DNA of 64,000 bases from Pseudomonadota bacterium (GCA_027487515.1 JAIYDL010000001.1:1-64000); one strand, 5' to 3'; counted from the first letter of the stretch, positions 17,533 to 26,484 are shown. Made by a program: numbers and translations. Notes: generated by a model from the letters alone, not told the origin.

Positions 17533-19237
17533 CGCGGTTACCCTCACTCTCTGTTTGGGCTCTCTGAGCTCCTGCGCCTCCTCTCCGATCTACTGGGAAG
17601 GAGACCTGAAGAAGCACGCCAAGAGCTACATGCGGGAGTTCGATGATTTTCGGAAAAAGATCTGTGTCCCGAAGGCCGAGGCGCTCTTTGACCAGTACCT
17701 CTTGGAGTACCGAGGACAGGGGTATTGGATTCCCGAACTCGACGGTGACGTGGACGTTGAAACCATCCGCTCGTTGCTCCCGCAGATGGAGCGCAAGCTC
17801 TCTTGGATCAGGGCCCAGCGCGAGCTCGTGCAGCGAAACGGCATCCCTGCTGCGAGCGTGACCAAGGACGCTCGCTCCCTGTTAACGAAACTCCTGGCCC
17901 TGAAGAAAACCGAACTGTCTTCGGACGAGGCCCTGAGGACCGGGGCGCGGAAAGAGTCACTGAAGCTCCTCGCTGATCTCCTCCGGAGCTACGAAGTCCT
18001 GATCAAGAAGGTCTCGTTCCTCTCAAGCTTCCAGTATCCGGTGGACCACCTGAAGAACCGGAAGGTCCATGACAGCTACCGAGACAAGGAAGACCCCGCG
18101 TCGGTCAAGATCTCCAACTACACGTTCCTCTACCGCAAACTCTTAGAGGACGGCGCCTACAACAAGGATCGGAGCGGCTCGGACATCTACCTTAGAACGA
18201 CGATCGACACCCTCCACTTCGAACTGGCCCAGCATGATTTCTATCTCTCCGAGGATGCGCGCTACGACGCCGATTTCGTCCTCGCCAAGATCGACTCGGA
18301 ACTGGGCAAAGGGAAGGCCCGGATCGTGGAGCGGCTCGAGGAGTGGGAGGAACGGACGCGCCGGACCTACGACTTCTACCACTCCCTCACGCTCCCCGAG
18401 AACCAGGTTCCAGCGCTCGCCGGGGATCGGTCGTCGACGCCGAACCGCCAGCTCATCCGGGAGCACAACCGCGCTGCGGATCGGCTCAAAGATTACGTCT
18501 ACACCAAGCAGGCCGAGGTCTACAAGCACTGGCTCAATCAGCCCGAACTTCCTCGAGCGATCTTCGTCCTAGAAACGATCCTTTTGAACGAAGTGGGCGG
18601 CGTCGACGGCGAAGACGCTCTGGAGCGGATGGACGTGGCTCGGGTCGTGATGAATCGCTTGGACAAGCCGAAGTACCTTGCTCTCGGGAAGAAGGATTTC
18701 ATTCGGCCGTACCTCCTCAAGACCAACAGCGCCTTCGCGGTCCAGAACGAGCGCTGGCTCAACGCCCTTTTTAAGCAGGGAGAATTCTCCTTCACCTACT
18801 ACTACATGGGTGGCGTCGCGAAGATCTTTTGCCCGGACCTGGCGCCGACCGCGCGGAAGCTGCGCCAGCGCAACGTCGAAATTGCGTTGCAGGTTTTAAA
18901 AGAGGCCCCCACCGCGTTCAAGACCACTCGCTACTTCTCCCGGGCGAGCATGATCGGCCGGATTCACATGGATTCGATTTGGGAAGACTACGTTCCCTAC
19001 CCGGAGCGACCGGGTCTTCTCGCGAAGGGCCAGGAGCGACTGCTCTCGGCGTTTGAAAGCGGTGACTACACGTACCTTTATGCCTTCACCGATCCGGAAT
19101 CTTCTGTGTATCAGGTGGTGGAAGTCGACGGTCGGACGTACGCTCTCGGAGAGAGGAATGGGCTCAAGCTTTTCTTCGAGCACCGCAACCCTCACTATTT
19201 TCGCTACTTCACAAAAACAGAAACCAAGAAGCCGTAG
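17510..19237 (+). CDS. Lipoprotein with possible SleB-like wall-hydrolase domain
   Basis: A 575-residue protein with a signal sequence and lipobox LSSC, so a probable lipoprotein. The first 350 residues are helical and unfamiliar. From about residue 350 the segment ETILLNEVGG...ARVVMNRL looks like the start of SleB-type cell-wall hydrolase domains, where an E precedes an alanine-rich helix and the VVMNR motif; Glu361 would be the catalytic acid. This match is by eye and tentative. The start is TTG, with GGGAG seven bases before it, inside the end of mpl. The tight overlap suggests coupled expression of a peptidoglycan hydrolase with a murein-recycling ligase. Confidence 0.72.
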   Translation: MFKNLRSSAVTLTLCLGSLSSCASSPIYWEGDLKKHAKSYMREFDDFRKKICVPKAEALFDQYLLEYRGQGYWIPELDGDVDVETIRSLLPQMERKLSWIRAQRELVQRNGIPAASVTKDARSLLTKLLALKKTELSSDEALRTGARKESLKLLADLLRSYEVLIKKVSFLSSFQYPVDHLKNRKVHDSYRDKEDPASVKISNYTFLYRKLLEDGAYNKDRSGSDIYLRTTIDTLHFELAQHDFYLSEDARYDADFVLAKIDSELGKGKARIVERLEEWEERTRRTYDFYHSLTLPENQVPALAGDRSSTPNRQLIREHNRAADRLKDYVYTKQAEVYKHWLNQPELPRAIFVLETILLNEVGGVDGEDALERMDVARVVMNRLDKPKYLALGKKDFIRPYLLKTNSAFAVQNERWLNALFKQGEFSFTYYYMGGVAKIFCPDLAPTARKLRQRNVEIALQVLKEAPTAFKTTRYFSRASMIGRIHMDSIWEDYVPYPERPGLLAKGQERLLSAFESGDYTYLYAFTDPESSVYQVVEVDGRTYALGERNGLKLFFEHRNPHYFRYFTKTETKKP

Positions 19238-19275
19238 GGGCCTTTTATTTACGCTGATTTATTCTCAAATTCTTT

Positions 19276-19304
19276 TTGATAAACCGCTGGATAAAAGGTA
19301 TAAA
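19276..19304 (+). promoter_or_regulatory. Sigma-70-type promoter of metK
   Basis: TTGATA (19276-19281) and TATAAA (19299-19304) are separated by exactly 17 bases. Transcription would begin about 40 bases before the metK start codon. No SAM riboswitch fold is possible in so short a leader. Confidence 0.8.
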
Positions 19305-19351
19305 ACCGAGCATTAGATTATTATTTGTTTAGATCTCACAGGAGCGCATCT

Positions 19352-20515
19352 ATGTTGAAAGATTATATGTTTACCTCTGAATCTGTGACCGAAGGTCACC
19401 CGGACAAGATCGCTGATCAAATCTCGGACGCGGTCCTCGATGCCATGCTGGCCCAGGACCCAAAGTCACGGGTTGCGTGTGAGACGCTGATCACGACGGG
19501 TCTCGTGGTTGTGGCCGGTGAGGTGACCACGGGGGCCAACGTTGACATCAATGAAACCGTCCGTAAAACAATCCGGAAGATCGGGTACGATCATTCTGAT
19601 AAAGGCTTCGATGCGAGCACCTGTGGCGTGACCATCGCCCTCGGGAAGCAGTCCCAGGACATCGCCATCGGCGTCAACGAAGGCGAAGGAAAGTTCCTCG
19701 ACCAAGGTGCCGGCGACCAGGGTCTCATGTTCGGCTACGCGATCAACGAAACTGAAAGCTTCATGCCAATGACCATCGACCTCTCGCATAAGCTCGCGAA
19801 GCGCCTCTCGGAGGTCCGGCACAACGGAACCCTCAAAGACCTCCGCGCTGACGGAAAGACTCAGGTCACCGCTCAGTACGTTGACGGAAAGCTCTCGCGC
19901 ATCGACGCGATCGTCGTTTCCACACAGCACGCTGAGAGCATGACTCAGAAGCAGATCGAAGAAGGCATCATGGAAGAGGTGATCAAGAAAACCGTTCCGG
20001 CCAACCTCATCGACAAGAACACGAAGTACTTCATCAATCCAACCGGTCGTTTCGTCATCGGTGGACCGATGGGGGACTGCGGGCTCACAGGTCGGAAGAT
20101 CATCGTCGATACCTACGGCGGCCACGGCGCTCACGGCGGCGGTGCTTTCTCTGGGAAAGACCCTTCAAAGGTCGACCGGTCTGCGGCGTACGCTGCCCGG
20201 CACATCGCGAAGAACGTCGTTGCTGCGGGCCTCGCGGACCGCGCCCTCGTTCAAGTGGCTTACGCGATCGGTGTCGCCAAGCCCATGTCTCTCCTCATCG
20301 ATACCTTCGGAACTTCTAAGGTCGACGAAAAGAAACTCACTGCGGCCATCAACGAGCTCTTCGACATGAGACCGAAGGCGATCATCCAGCGCCTCGATCT
20401 TCTTCGTCCGATTTACTCTGAGACTGCGGCCTACGGGCACTTCGGTCGCACGTCGCATGCGGGCTTCACCTGGGAGCGTCTAGATATGGTGGATAAGCTC
20501 AAGACCATGTTCTAG
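19352..20515 (+). CDS. metK: S-adenosylmethionine synthetase
   Basis: MetK makes S-adenosylmethionine from methionine and ATP. Signature motifs are [13 protein letters not shown] near the N terminus, [12 protein letters not shown] in the middle and the phosphate-binding loop [20 protein letters not shown] start it at 19352, where AGGAG is seven bases upstream and the protein begins [15 protein letters not shown], giving 387 residues as in other bacteria; a TTG 27 bases earlier is not supported. The gene stands alone, with its own promoter and a strong terminator. Confidence 0.97.
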   Translation: MLKDYMFTSESVTEGHPDKIADQISDAVLDAMLAQDPKSRVACETLITTGLVVVAGEVTTGANVDINETVRKTIRKIGYDHSDKGFDASTCGVTIALGKQSQDIAIGVNEGEGKFLDQGAGDQGLMFGYAINETESFMPMTIDLSHKLAKRLSEVRHNGTLKDLRADGKTQVTAQYVDGKLSRIDAIVVSTQHAESMTQKQIEEGIMEEVIKKTVPANLIDKNTKYFINPTGRFVIGGPMGDCGLTGRKIIVDTYGGHGAHGGGAFSGKDPSKVDRSAAYAARHIAKNVVAAGLADRALVQVAYAIGVAKPMSLLIDTFGTSKVDEKKLTAAINELFDMRPKAIIQRLDLLRPIYSETAAYGHFGRTSHAGFTWERLDMVDKLKTMF

Positions 20516-20541
20516 AGCGACCTGTTCAAAACTTTCATCGC

Positions 20542-20572
20542 AAAGGCCACTCTTCGGTGGCCTTTGTTTTTT
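20542..20572 (+). terminator. Intrinsic terminator after metK
   Basis: A nine-base stem AAAGGCCAC/GTGGCCTTT (20542-20550 with 20557-20565) closes on TCTTCG and is followed by G and six T. Confidence 0.93.
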
Positions 20573-20611
20573 CGGCTGTTCCGGGGTGGCATTTTGCGAT
20601 AGCCTTGTGGT

Positions 20612-20845
20612 ATGCAGGAAATCTTCTTTCTCGCGCGACACATTCCTTTCTGGGCCGTTCCACTCATGGTCCTCGGTGGTGAATTCGCCTACCTCTTTTG
20701 GCTCCGGAAGAAACGCTCAACGGTGGTCTTCTGTCTTCTCTTGGCCTTCATCGGCGCGAGCTCCACTGGTTTTTACATCTGGGCCGGAGGGCCCGAGCGC
20801 TCCGTAAAGGTCATCAAACGATGGCACCGTGATCATTTCACATAA
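20612..20845 (+). CDS. Small two-helix membrane protein
   Basis: A 77-residue protein with two hydrophobic segments (roughly residues 10-30 and 38-58) joined by a basic turn, LRKKRST, which would place the loop in the cytoplasm, and a basic C terminus. No family is recognised and the Shine-Dalgarno is weak. It lies between the metK terminator and the promoter region of the response regulator, so it may have its own transcript. Confidence 0.6.
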   Translation: MQEIFFLARHIPFWAVPLMVLGGEFAYLFWLRKKRSTVVFCLLLAFIGASSTGFYIWAGGPERSVKVIKRWHRDHFT

Positions 20846-20858
20846 CATCGTCTTACAA

Positions 20859-20956
20859 TTGACACCCGTAAATTAACACTCGGAAATTGTTCGGTTGGTC
20901 TAAGGTCTGAAAATTGACACCCCCACTTTGACTCCGGTAAATTCATAATTCCGGAG
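20859..20956 (+). promoter_or_regulatory. Promoter region with two copies of a TTGACA-containing repeat
   Basis: AATTGACACCC occurs twice, about 55 bases apart, each followed by a CGG-AAATT or CCGG-TAAATT motif. In the second copy TTGACA (20914-20919) and TAAATT (20938-20943) are 18 bases apart and form a plausible promoter. CTCCGG (20932-20937) pairs with CCGGAG (20951-20956), which contains the Shine-Dalgarno of the response regulator. Confidence 0.6.
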
Positions 20957-20961
20957 GCCCC

Positions 20962-22473
20962 ATGGATGATATGAATTTCCTGCATCAAAGTTTTGATGGC
21001 GCTAAGCTCTTGAACTTTCCGCCGATCATCATCGTCGAAGACGATAAGCTTCTCGGGCTCAGCCTCAAAAAGTACTTAGAACAGACTCTGAAGCTCGACG
21101 TCGAGCTCTTCACGAGCTCTGAAGACCTTCTCATGAACTTCGCTCGCTCGCATCCGAAAGAGGCCCCGTTCTGTCTCGTCACAGACATCAGCCTCGAGCA
21201 AGGTTCCGACGGCCTGCTCTTGATCGACGTGTTGAAAGACAAGGGGTTCGAGTTTGTGTCGATCGTCATGACCGGATTTGCGAGCATTGAAACTGCCATC
21301 GCGGCGACGAAGAAAGGTGTGTTCCACTACCTGACGAAGCCGTTCGAGCTGGAGAATCTCAAGAAGCTGATCATCCAGGCCCTCCAAACCAAACTCATGA
21401 CGGTGTTGCCGAGAGAAATCGTCACTGCTGGCGAAGGTGTCTTCGAATCTGGAAGACCGAAGGTGCCGTCTCGGCTTCGGCTTGACCGTCCGACGGTCGA
21501 GGATTCTTTCCAGGGCATGATTGGTCGCTCCCGGGCCATGCGAGATGTCTTCGAGCGCATTGAAAAAGTCGCTCGATCGGACTCGACCATTCTCATCACG
21601 GGTCCCTCTGGCACGGGGAAAGAACTCGTTGCTGGTGCCATCCATAAGCTCTCCTCTCGGGGGGCCAAGAACAGGATCTCCGTGAACTGCGGAGCGATCC
21701 CAGCGGAGCTCCTCGAGAGCGAACTCTTCGGGCACATTAAGGGCGCATTCACCGGCGCGATTTCTAACCGCAAGGGTCGCTTCGAGCTCGCCCAGAACGG
21801 CACGATTTTCCTCGATGAGATCGGTGACATGCCTCAGCTTCTCCAAGTGAAACTCCTGCGCGTGCTCCAGGAAAGAGTGATCGAGCAGGTCGGGTCGTCC
21901 GAAACGATGCCGATCGACGTCCGGGTGATCGCGGCGACTCACCGGGATCTGGACAAGTCCGTGGCCGAAGGGAAGTTCCGCGAGGATCTTTTCTACCGCC
22001 TGAATGTGATTCCGATCAAGATGCCCGCACTCAAGGACCGTCGCGAAGATATCCCACTCCTCATCTCTCACTTCCTCGACCGGTTTGTCTCCGCGGATCG
22101 ATCGAATGAAATCAGTTTCGCGCCACTCACCATGGACCTCCTCATGGGTTACGACTGGCCCGGGAACGTTCGCGAACTGGAGAACGTCATCGAACGCCTG
22201 GTCATTCTGCGCGGCGGGTACGAGATCCTCGCCGAGGACCTTCCCGCGAAGATCTTCCGGTCCAATCCCCTGGCCACGCAGCAGTACAAGACTCTCTTCG
22301 AGCTTCCTGATCTCGGCGTCGATCTGAAGCAGATCCTCTCGGACATCGAAGACTCCCTTATCATGCAGGCGATGAACCGGACGCGCGGGAACAAGAACCA
22401 AGCCTCGAAGCTTCTGACTCTCAATCGCACTACGCTCATCGAAAAGATGAAGAAGAAGAATCTCGAGCTCTGA
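20962..22473 (+). CDS. NtrC-family sigma-54-dependent response regulator
   Basis: A 503-residue enhancer-binding regulator with three domains. The receiver has the phosphorylatable Asp75 in VTDISL, and conserved VMTGFA and LTKPF. The AAA+ domain has Walker A GPSGTGKE (214-221), the sigma-54 contact loop GAFTGA (261-266) and Walker B FLDEIGD near residue 285. A Fis-type helix-turn-helix (RGNKNQASKLLTLNRTTL) ends the protein. No sensor kinase gene is adjacent. The CysK-like gene follows 14 bases downstream. Both activation and ATPase motifs are intact, in contrast with the flagellar regulator at 29439. Confidence 0.95.
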   Translation: MDDMNFLHQSFDGAKLLNFPPIIIVEDDKLLGLSLKKYLEQTLKLDVELFTSSEDLLMNFARSHPKEAPFCLVTDISLEQGSDGLLLIDVLKDKGFEFVSIVMTGFASIETAIAATKKGVFHYLTKPFELENLKKLIIQALQTKLMTVLPREIVTAGEGVFESGRPKVPSRLRLDRPTVEDSFQGMIGRSRAMRDVFERIEKVARSDSTILITGPSGTGKELVAGAIHKLSSRGAKNRISVNCGAIPAELLESELFGHIKGAFTGAISNRKGRFELAQNGTIFLDEIGDMPQLLQVKLLRVLQERVIEQVGSSETMPIDVRVIAATHRDLDKSVAEGKFREDLFYRLNVIPIKMPALKDRREDIPLLISHFLDRFVSADRSNEISFAPLTMDLLMGYDWPGNVRELENVIERLVILRGGYEILAEDLPAKIFRSNPLATQQYKTLFELPDLGVDLKQILSDIEDSLIMQAMNRTRGNKNQASKLLTLNRTTLIEKMKKKNLEL

Positions 22474-22487
22474 TCGAAGGACGGCCC

Positions 22488-23453
22488 TTGCTCCAGACCA
22501 CACCGCTCTTGAAGCTCGAATCTCTTAGCCGGCTCACCGGGTGTGAGATCTATGGGAAGGCCGAGTTCCTCCACCTCGGCGGAAGCGTCAAGGACCGCGC
22601 AGCCGAAGCGATGCTCGACGCTGCTCTCGCGAGCGGAGAACTTAAGGCCGGTGGTGTTCTCGTAGAAGGAACGGCCGGGAACACGGGGATCGGTCTTGCC
22701 GTCTACGCGGCCCGAAGACAGATCACCTGCGTGATCGTCATGCCCGATAACCAATCCGCAGAGAAGTACCAGACGTTACGGGCGTTAGGGGTTGAACTGA
22801 TCACGGTGCCACCGTGCCCGTTTTCTAATCCTTCTCATTTCTATCATACGGCCAGGAGGATCGCTCAGGAGCGGGGTGCGTTCTGGGTCAACCAGTTTGA
22901 GAACACCGTCAACTCTCGGGCCCACTACCAGACGACGGGGCCCGAAGTTTGGGAGCAGACTTCGGGGAAAGTTGACGCCTTCCTCTGTGCGGCGGGTACC
23001 GGAGGGACGATCGGTGGAGTCTCAAAGTTTCTCAAAGAACACAACGCCGCCATCCACATCGGCCTCATCGATCCGGCGGGCTCCGGGCTACACAGCTACC
23101 TCACGACGGGGGAACTGAAGTCGAGCGGATCGTCGATCACTGAAGGCATCGGCATCATGCGCTTAACGGAGAACTTCAAAACGGCGATCATCGATGGTTC
23201 CTGTGCGGTGGATGACCAGGAGATGCTCAGCATGCTCTTTCACCTCGCCCGACATGAAGGCCTTCTCGTCGGAACCTCATCGGCACTTAATGCCTACGGG
23301 GCCTACGCTTACGCCGCCGCTCACCGCGGATCGGGGAAAGTCATTGTCACCATCCTTTGTGACTCGGCAACGCGGTACGCCTCTAAAATTTTCGACGAAA
23401 GTTTTCTTCGAGGGAAAAATCTCGATCCGATGAAACCCCTCCCCACGCTTTAA
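22488..23453 (+). CDS. Cysteine synthase family PLP-dependent enzyme
   Basis: A 321-residue fold-type II PLP enzyme of the CysK/CysM/CBS family. The PLP lysine is Lys35 in SVKDR, the substrate loop is GTAGNTGIGLA, and the phosphate loop is CAAGTGGTIGG. The family motif NQFENTVNSRAHYQTTGPEVW is clear when read as two segments. It probably makes cysteine from O-acetylserine or a related activated serine. The start is TTG, with AAGGA about eight bases before it. It lies 14 bases after the sigma-54 regulator gene and is presumably on the same message. Confidence 0.9.
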   Translation: MLQTTPLLKLESLSRLTGCEIYGKAEFLHLGGSVKDRAAEAMLDAALASGELKAGGVLVEGTAGNTGIGLAVYAARRQITCVIVMPDNQSAEKYQTLRALGVELITVPPCPFSNPSHFYHTARRIAQERGAFWVNQFENTVNSRAHYQTTGPEVWEQTSGKVDAFLCAAGTGGTIGGVSKFLKEHNAAIHIGLIDPAGSGLHSYLTTGELKSSGSSITEGIGIMRLTENFKTAIIDGSCAVDDQEMLSMLFHLARHEGLLVGTSSALNAYGAYAYAAAHRGSGKVIVTILCDSATRYASKIFDESFLRGKNLDPMKPLPTL

Positions 23454-23550
23454 GTTTCTGGGACCTGGGGCCGTTGAGACCGAAGAAGGAATCCTTACTT
23501 TTCAGAAGAATCCCTCAAGGTCAAAAAGCACCTTTGACGGCAGCGAAGAA

Positions 23551-23578
23551 TTCTCCTAGGCTAAACCTAGAAGGAGAA
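23551..23578 (+). promoter_or_regulatory. Hairpin covering the Shine-Dalgarno of the 24-codon ORF
   Basis: TTCTCCTAGG (23551-23560) can pair with CCTAG (23566-23570) and, across a three-base bulge, GAGAA (23574-23578). The AAGGAG site of the small gene lies within the right arm. Confidence 0.45.
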
Positions 23579-23584
23579 CGATTC

Positions 23585-23659
23585 ATGAATAAAGTTCTAT
23601 GGCTCAGCTTTCTGATGCTCTCGATCGCACTCCTGGGAATAAAGGCGATGAATTTCTAA
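23585..23659 (+). CDS. 24-residue single-helix membrane peptide
   Basis: A short open frame that encodes MNKVLWLSFLMLSIALLGIK and four more residues, nearly all one hydrophobic helix. AAGGAG lies eight bases before the ATG, stronger than at many neighbouring genes, which is the main reason to take it seriously. It overlaps the last four bases of mlaD on the other strand. No family is known to me. It could equally be a leader peptide or a chance frame. Confidence 0.4.
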   Translation: MNKVLWLSFLMLSIALLGIKAMNF

Positions 23660-24504
23660 TTGGCGCTTGGTCTTTTACCCTCGGAGTTTTTGATCGACTC
23701 ACGGATGAAGTATTTTATGACCTTGTTCCGTTGAGCACCGCCGAGGAGGGCCCGGAGGTCGTCGTGAACGGATTCGTCGTAGATCAGAGCGTTTGCCGTC
23801 CCGGGACCCCGCTCGATCCGTGAAAGCACTCGATCGAGGGACCCAGAAGCCTTGGAGAGGTTCCCCATCCCGACGCTCACGTCCTGGGCCATGGCCCCGA
23901 GTCTGGCCTTCCGGAGCTCGGTCGAAACAGCCTCGAGGTTCCCCGCAGTCCGGTTGAGAGAGGCGAAGGCGGAAACGAGCTGGTTTCCGTTGTCGAGTCG
24001 AGTCAGGACGGCATCGAGCTTTAACAGGATCCGTTCTGTGACCGTCGCGATGGAGTCGCCCTTGTTCATGATCTGCTTCATGTCGATCGAGTCCTCGGCG
24101 AGCAAGAGATCCTTCTCGGGATCGAATGCAGCGGCTTCGGTGGAGCCTTTGAACACTTCGACGTACTTGTCACCCACGAGGCCCGCCGTGGAAACGGAGA
24201 CCCGAGAGTCTGCCTTGATCCATTTGAGCTCACTCTCAAGGATCGTGAGGGTGAGGTCAACGGCGTCTTCGTTTGCGATCCGAATCTCCTTTACGCTTCC
24301 GATCCGGATCCCCATGAGCTCGACGTAGGAGCCGGTCTTCAGGTTCGACACATTCGGCACCCGAGCACGGACAGTCACTTTCGGATCGAACAGGGAACTC
24401 TCTTTTCCGATGCTCACGACGAGGACCATCAGGACCGCCGTTAGTGCGGTGATGAAGACTCCTACTTTTATGAGATTTGTCTGGTCTCTCTTTCTGAAAC
24501 TCAT
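23656..24504 (-). CDS. mlaD: MCE-domain lipid-transport protein, MlaD-like
   Basis: A 282-residue protein with one N-terminal membrane helix (about residues 11-32) and an MCE domain (VRARVPNVSNLKTGSYVELMGIRIGSVKEI...). MlaD proteins form a periplasmic hexamer on the MlaFE transporter and carry phospholipids between the membranes. The C-terminal part is longer than E. coli MlaD and predicted helical, with several leucine-rich stretches, as in MCE proteins that form extended needles. It is the last gene of the minus-strand operon, eight bases after mlaF. Confidence 0.92.
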   Translation of the reverse strand: MSFRKRDQTNLIKVGVFITALTAVLMVLVVSIGKESSLFDPKVTVRARVPNVSNLKTGSYVELMGIRIGSVKEIRIANEDAVDLTLTILESELKWIKADSRVSVSTAGLVGDKYVEVFKGSTEAAAFDPEKDLLLAEDSIDMKQIMNKGDSIATVTERILLKLDAVLTRLDNGNQLVSAFASLNRTAGNLEAVSTELRKARLGAMAQDVSVGMGNLSKASGSLDRVLSRIERGPGTANALIYDESVHDDLRALLGGAQRNKVIKYFIRESIKNSEGKRPSAN

Positions 24505-24511
24505 GGGTGAC

Positions 24512-25240
24512 CTACTGGTTAGTTAAGAATGATTTTATGAAGGGATCAGCACTGGACTCGAACTCGGGAACTGTGCCACTGAAGACGATCTTTCCGTCCC
24601 GGAGGATGAGGATTCGATCGCAGATCCGCTTCGCCGCGGGGATGTCGTGAGTCACGAAGATTCCGGAGATGCCCTTACGTTTGAACCGATCCATCACCTC
24701 GATCACCATCTCGACGTTGGTCGGATCGAGACCGGCGGTTGGCTCGTCGTAGAGGAGGACCTCCGGGTTGAGGACCATGGACCGCGCTAGGCCTACGCGC
24801 TTCTGCATTCCCCCGGAGAGGTCGGACGGCATGAGATCCATGGCGTCCTCCATGTTCACGATCCGGAGGATCTCGCGCACTCGCACTTCGATCTCCGTTT
24901 CCGAGAGGGCCGTGTGTTCGAAGAGAGGGTAGGCGACGTTTTCGAAAACGGATACAGAATCGAAGAGGGCACCGGTCTGAAACGCGTAGGAAATTTTGGT
25001 CCGGATCGGGTAGAGCTGGACCTCGGAGAGGCCATCGATCCGTTTGCTGTGGAAGTGGATTTCACCGGCGTCGATCTGCTCGAGGCCGATGAGAGAGCGC
25101 AGGAGGACTGATTTCCCACTCCCGGACGGGCCCAGAAGTCCGACCGTTTCTCCGGCCTCCAGGAAAAAATTGATTCCTCGGTGGACCGCCTTGTCGTCGA
25201 AGCTCTTATGAATGTTTCTCACGTCGAGGATTTTATCCAT
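24512..25240 (-). CDS. mlaF: Phospholipid ABC transporter ATP-binding protein MlaF
   Basis: A 242-residue ABC ATPase. Walker A GPSGSGKS is at residues 37-44, the signature is LSGGMQKR and Walker B reads LLYDEPTAGLDP. The glycine-rich signature with MQKR is characteristic of MlaF/Ttg2A. It drives lipid movement through MlaE in the inner membrane. It follows mlaE by three bases and precedes mlaD by eight, so all three form one transcript. Confidence 0.94.
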   Translation of the reverse strand: MDKILDVRNIHKSFDDKAVHRGINFFLEAGETVGLLGPSGSGKSVLLRSLIGLEQIDAGEIHFHSKRIDGLSEVQLYPIRTKISYAFQTGALFDSVSVFENVAYPLFEHTALSETEIEVRVREILRIVNMEDAMDLMPSDLSGGMQKRVGLARSMVLNPEVLLYDEPTAGLDPTNVEMVIEVMDRFKRKGISGIFVTHDIPAAKRICDRILILRDGKIVFSGTVPEFESSADPFIKSFLTNQ

Positions 25241-25243
25241 AGG

Positions 25244-26008
25244 TTAATCGAAGACCAGGATGAGGATTTTACTGAGGAAAAAGTCGGAGATCAGGATCAC
25301 GATCGAGGTCCGCACCACGACCCACTTGGCGGCCGTACCTACTCCCTGAGTCCCTTCGCTCGTCTGGAACCCTCGGTAGCAGGCGAGGATGGCGATGACG
25401 AAGCCGAAGATCGCCGTCTTAAACATGGCCCCGAAGACGTCGTGGAGTTTGATGGTGTAGAGGACTTTATTGATGTAGAACCCGGGGGGCATGTTGAGTT
25501 CCCAGGCCGCGATGGCCAGGCCGCCGAGGATCCCCATGAACGCGGAGAGCGTGGTGAGCAACGGGAGCGAGAGCACCGCCGCCAAGACCCGGGGGACCAC
25601 GAGGACTCGAAGGGGATTGGTCCCGAGTGCGCGGATGGCATCGATCTGTTGAGTCACGTTCATGGCACCGATCTCGGCGCTGATTCCGGAACCGATGCGG
25701 CCCGCGATGAGAAGGGAAGTGAAGATCGGAGCAAGTTCCCGCACGAGAGAGAGCGAAACGATGGCGGGGACGTAGAGGGTGCCTCCGAACTTGGCGAGGC
25801 CGTAGCCGAACTGGAGCGTCATCACGAGCCCGGTGACGACCCCGATCACCACGGTGATCGAGAGCGAACCTACTCCGAGGTTGATGATTTGTTCCAGAAG
25901 GCGGCCTAGGTAGAAGGGCCTCGTGAACATGCAAACCACACTGTCTCTGGTGAGAACCATGACCTCGCCCACCATCCGCATGTCGCTTCGGATCCGGTTG
26001 GAAATCAT
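25244..26008 (-). CDS. mlaE: Phospholipid ABC transporter permease MlaE
   Basis: A 254-residue inner-membrane permease of the MlaE family with about five hydrophobic segments. Conserved stretches include VVTGLVMTLQFGYGLAKFGG, RELAPIFTSLLIAGRIGSGI and the alpha/beta coupling region EIGAMNVTQQIDAIRALG. It dimerises and binds MlaF below and the MlaD hexamer above. Its ATG overlaps the stop of the upstream lipoprotein gene by four bases (ATGA type), implying translational coupling. Confidence 0.94.
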   Translation of the reverse strand: MISNRIRSDMRMVGEVMVLTRDSVVCMFTRPFYLGRLLEQIINLGVGSLSITVVIGVVTGLVMTLQFGYGLAKFGGTLYVPAIVSLSLVRELAPIFTSLLIAGRIGSGISAEIGAMNVTQQIDAIRALGTNPLRVLVVPRVLAAVLSLPLLTTLSAFMGILGGLAIAAWELNMPPGFYINKVLYTIKLHDVFGAMFKTAIFGFVIAILACYRGFQTSEGTQGVGTAAKWVVVRTSIVILISDFFLSKILILVFD

Positions 26009-26484
26009 CGGAAGTCCACGCTCTTGAGGAAGTCCTCAAAGGGGGCGTCGTCCCGGGGGGTTCCGGCGGGAGAGATGGCGAGGAAGTCGAAGTAGCAGTT
26101 GTTCCGTCGGGTGTTCAGAAGTTCCAGGGTGACCGGGACTCCATCGACGTGACCGCTCCCGAGGATGCGGTAGGCTTCGCGCTCTTGGAAGGTGGTGAAC
26201 TTGCTCTCTTTAATGACGAAGCTCGCCACCGAGCTAAACGTTTTGGTTGCGAGCTGGTCGAGCGGCTGTTCCTGAAACTCATCACAGAAGCTATTCGAGA
26301 GGAGGATCCGGCCATCCGCTCCGTTCTCCATGACGTAGTCCGATCGCGGGTCGGACTTCGGCGTCCAGCCCGATTTCTTGAACCCGACCACGTAGCTCGA
26401 TCCCTTCGCCGACTTGGGCGCATCGGAGCCCCCGATCAAGAGGGAGCACGAAGAGAGGAGAAGCAAACTCATCAGCAATTTCAT
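26005..26484 (-). CDS. Lipoprotein encoded at the head of the mla operon
   Basis: A 159-residue lipoprotein: the signal sequence ends in lipobox LLSSC, with serine and leucine after the cysteine. The mature part is soluble, has cysteines in SFCDE and NNCYF that could form a disulfide, and resembles no Mla component I know. Because it is translationally coupled to mlaE and leads the operon, an accessory role in the same lipid pathway, perhaps at the outer membrane, is inferred. The canonical MlaA, MlaB and MlaC genes are not in the window. Confidence 0.75.
   Translation of the reverse strand: MKLLMSLLLLSSCSLLIGGSDAPKSAKGSSYVVGFKKSGWTPKSDPRSDYVMENGADGRILLSNSFCDEFQEQPLDQLATKTFSSVASFVIKESKFTTFQEREAYRILGSGHVDGVPVTLELLNTRRNNCYFDFLAISPAGTPRDDAPFEDFLKSVDFR

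Noticed and set aside
19238-19351. A SAM riboswitch before metK.
   Set aside because: The promoter lies within the gap and leaves only about 40 bases of leader, too short for any known SAM riboswitch.
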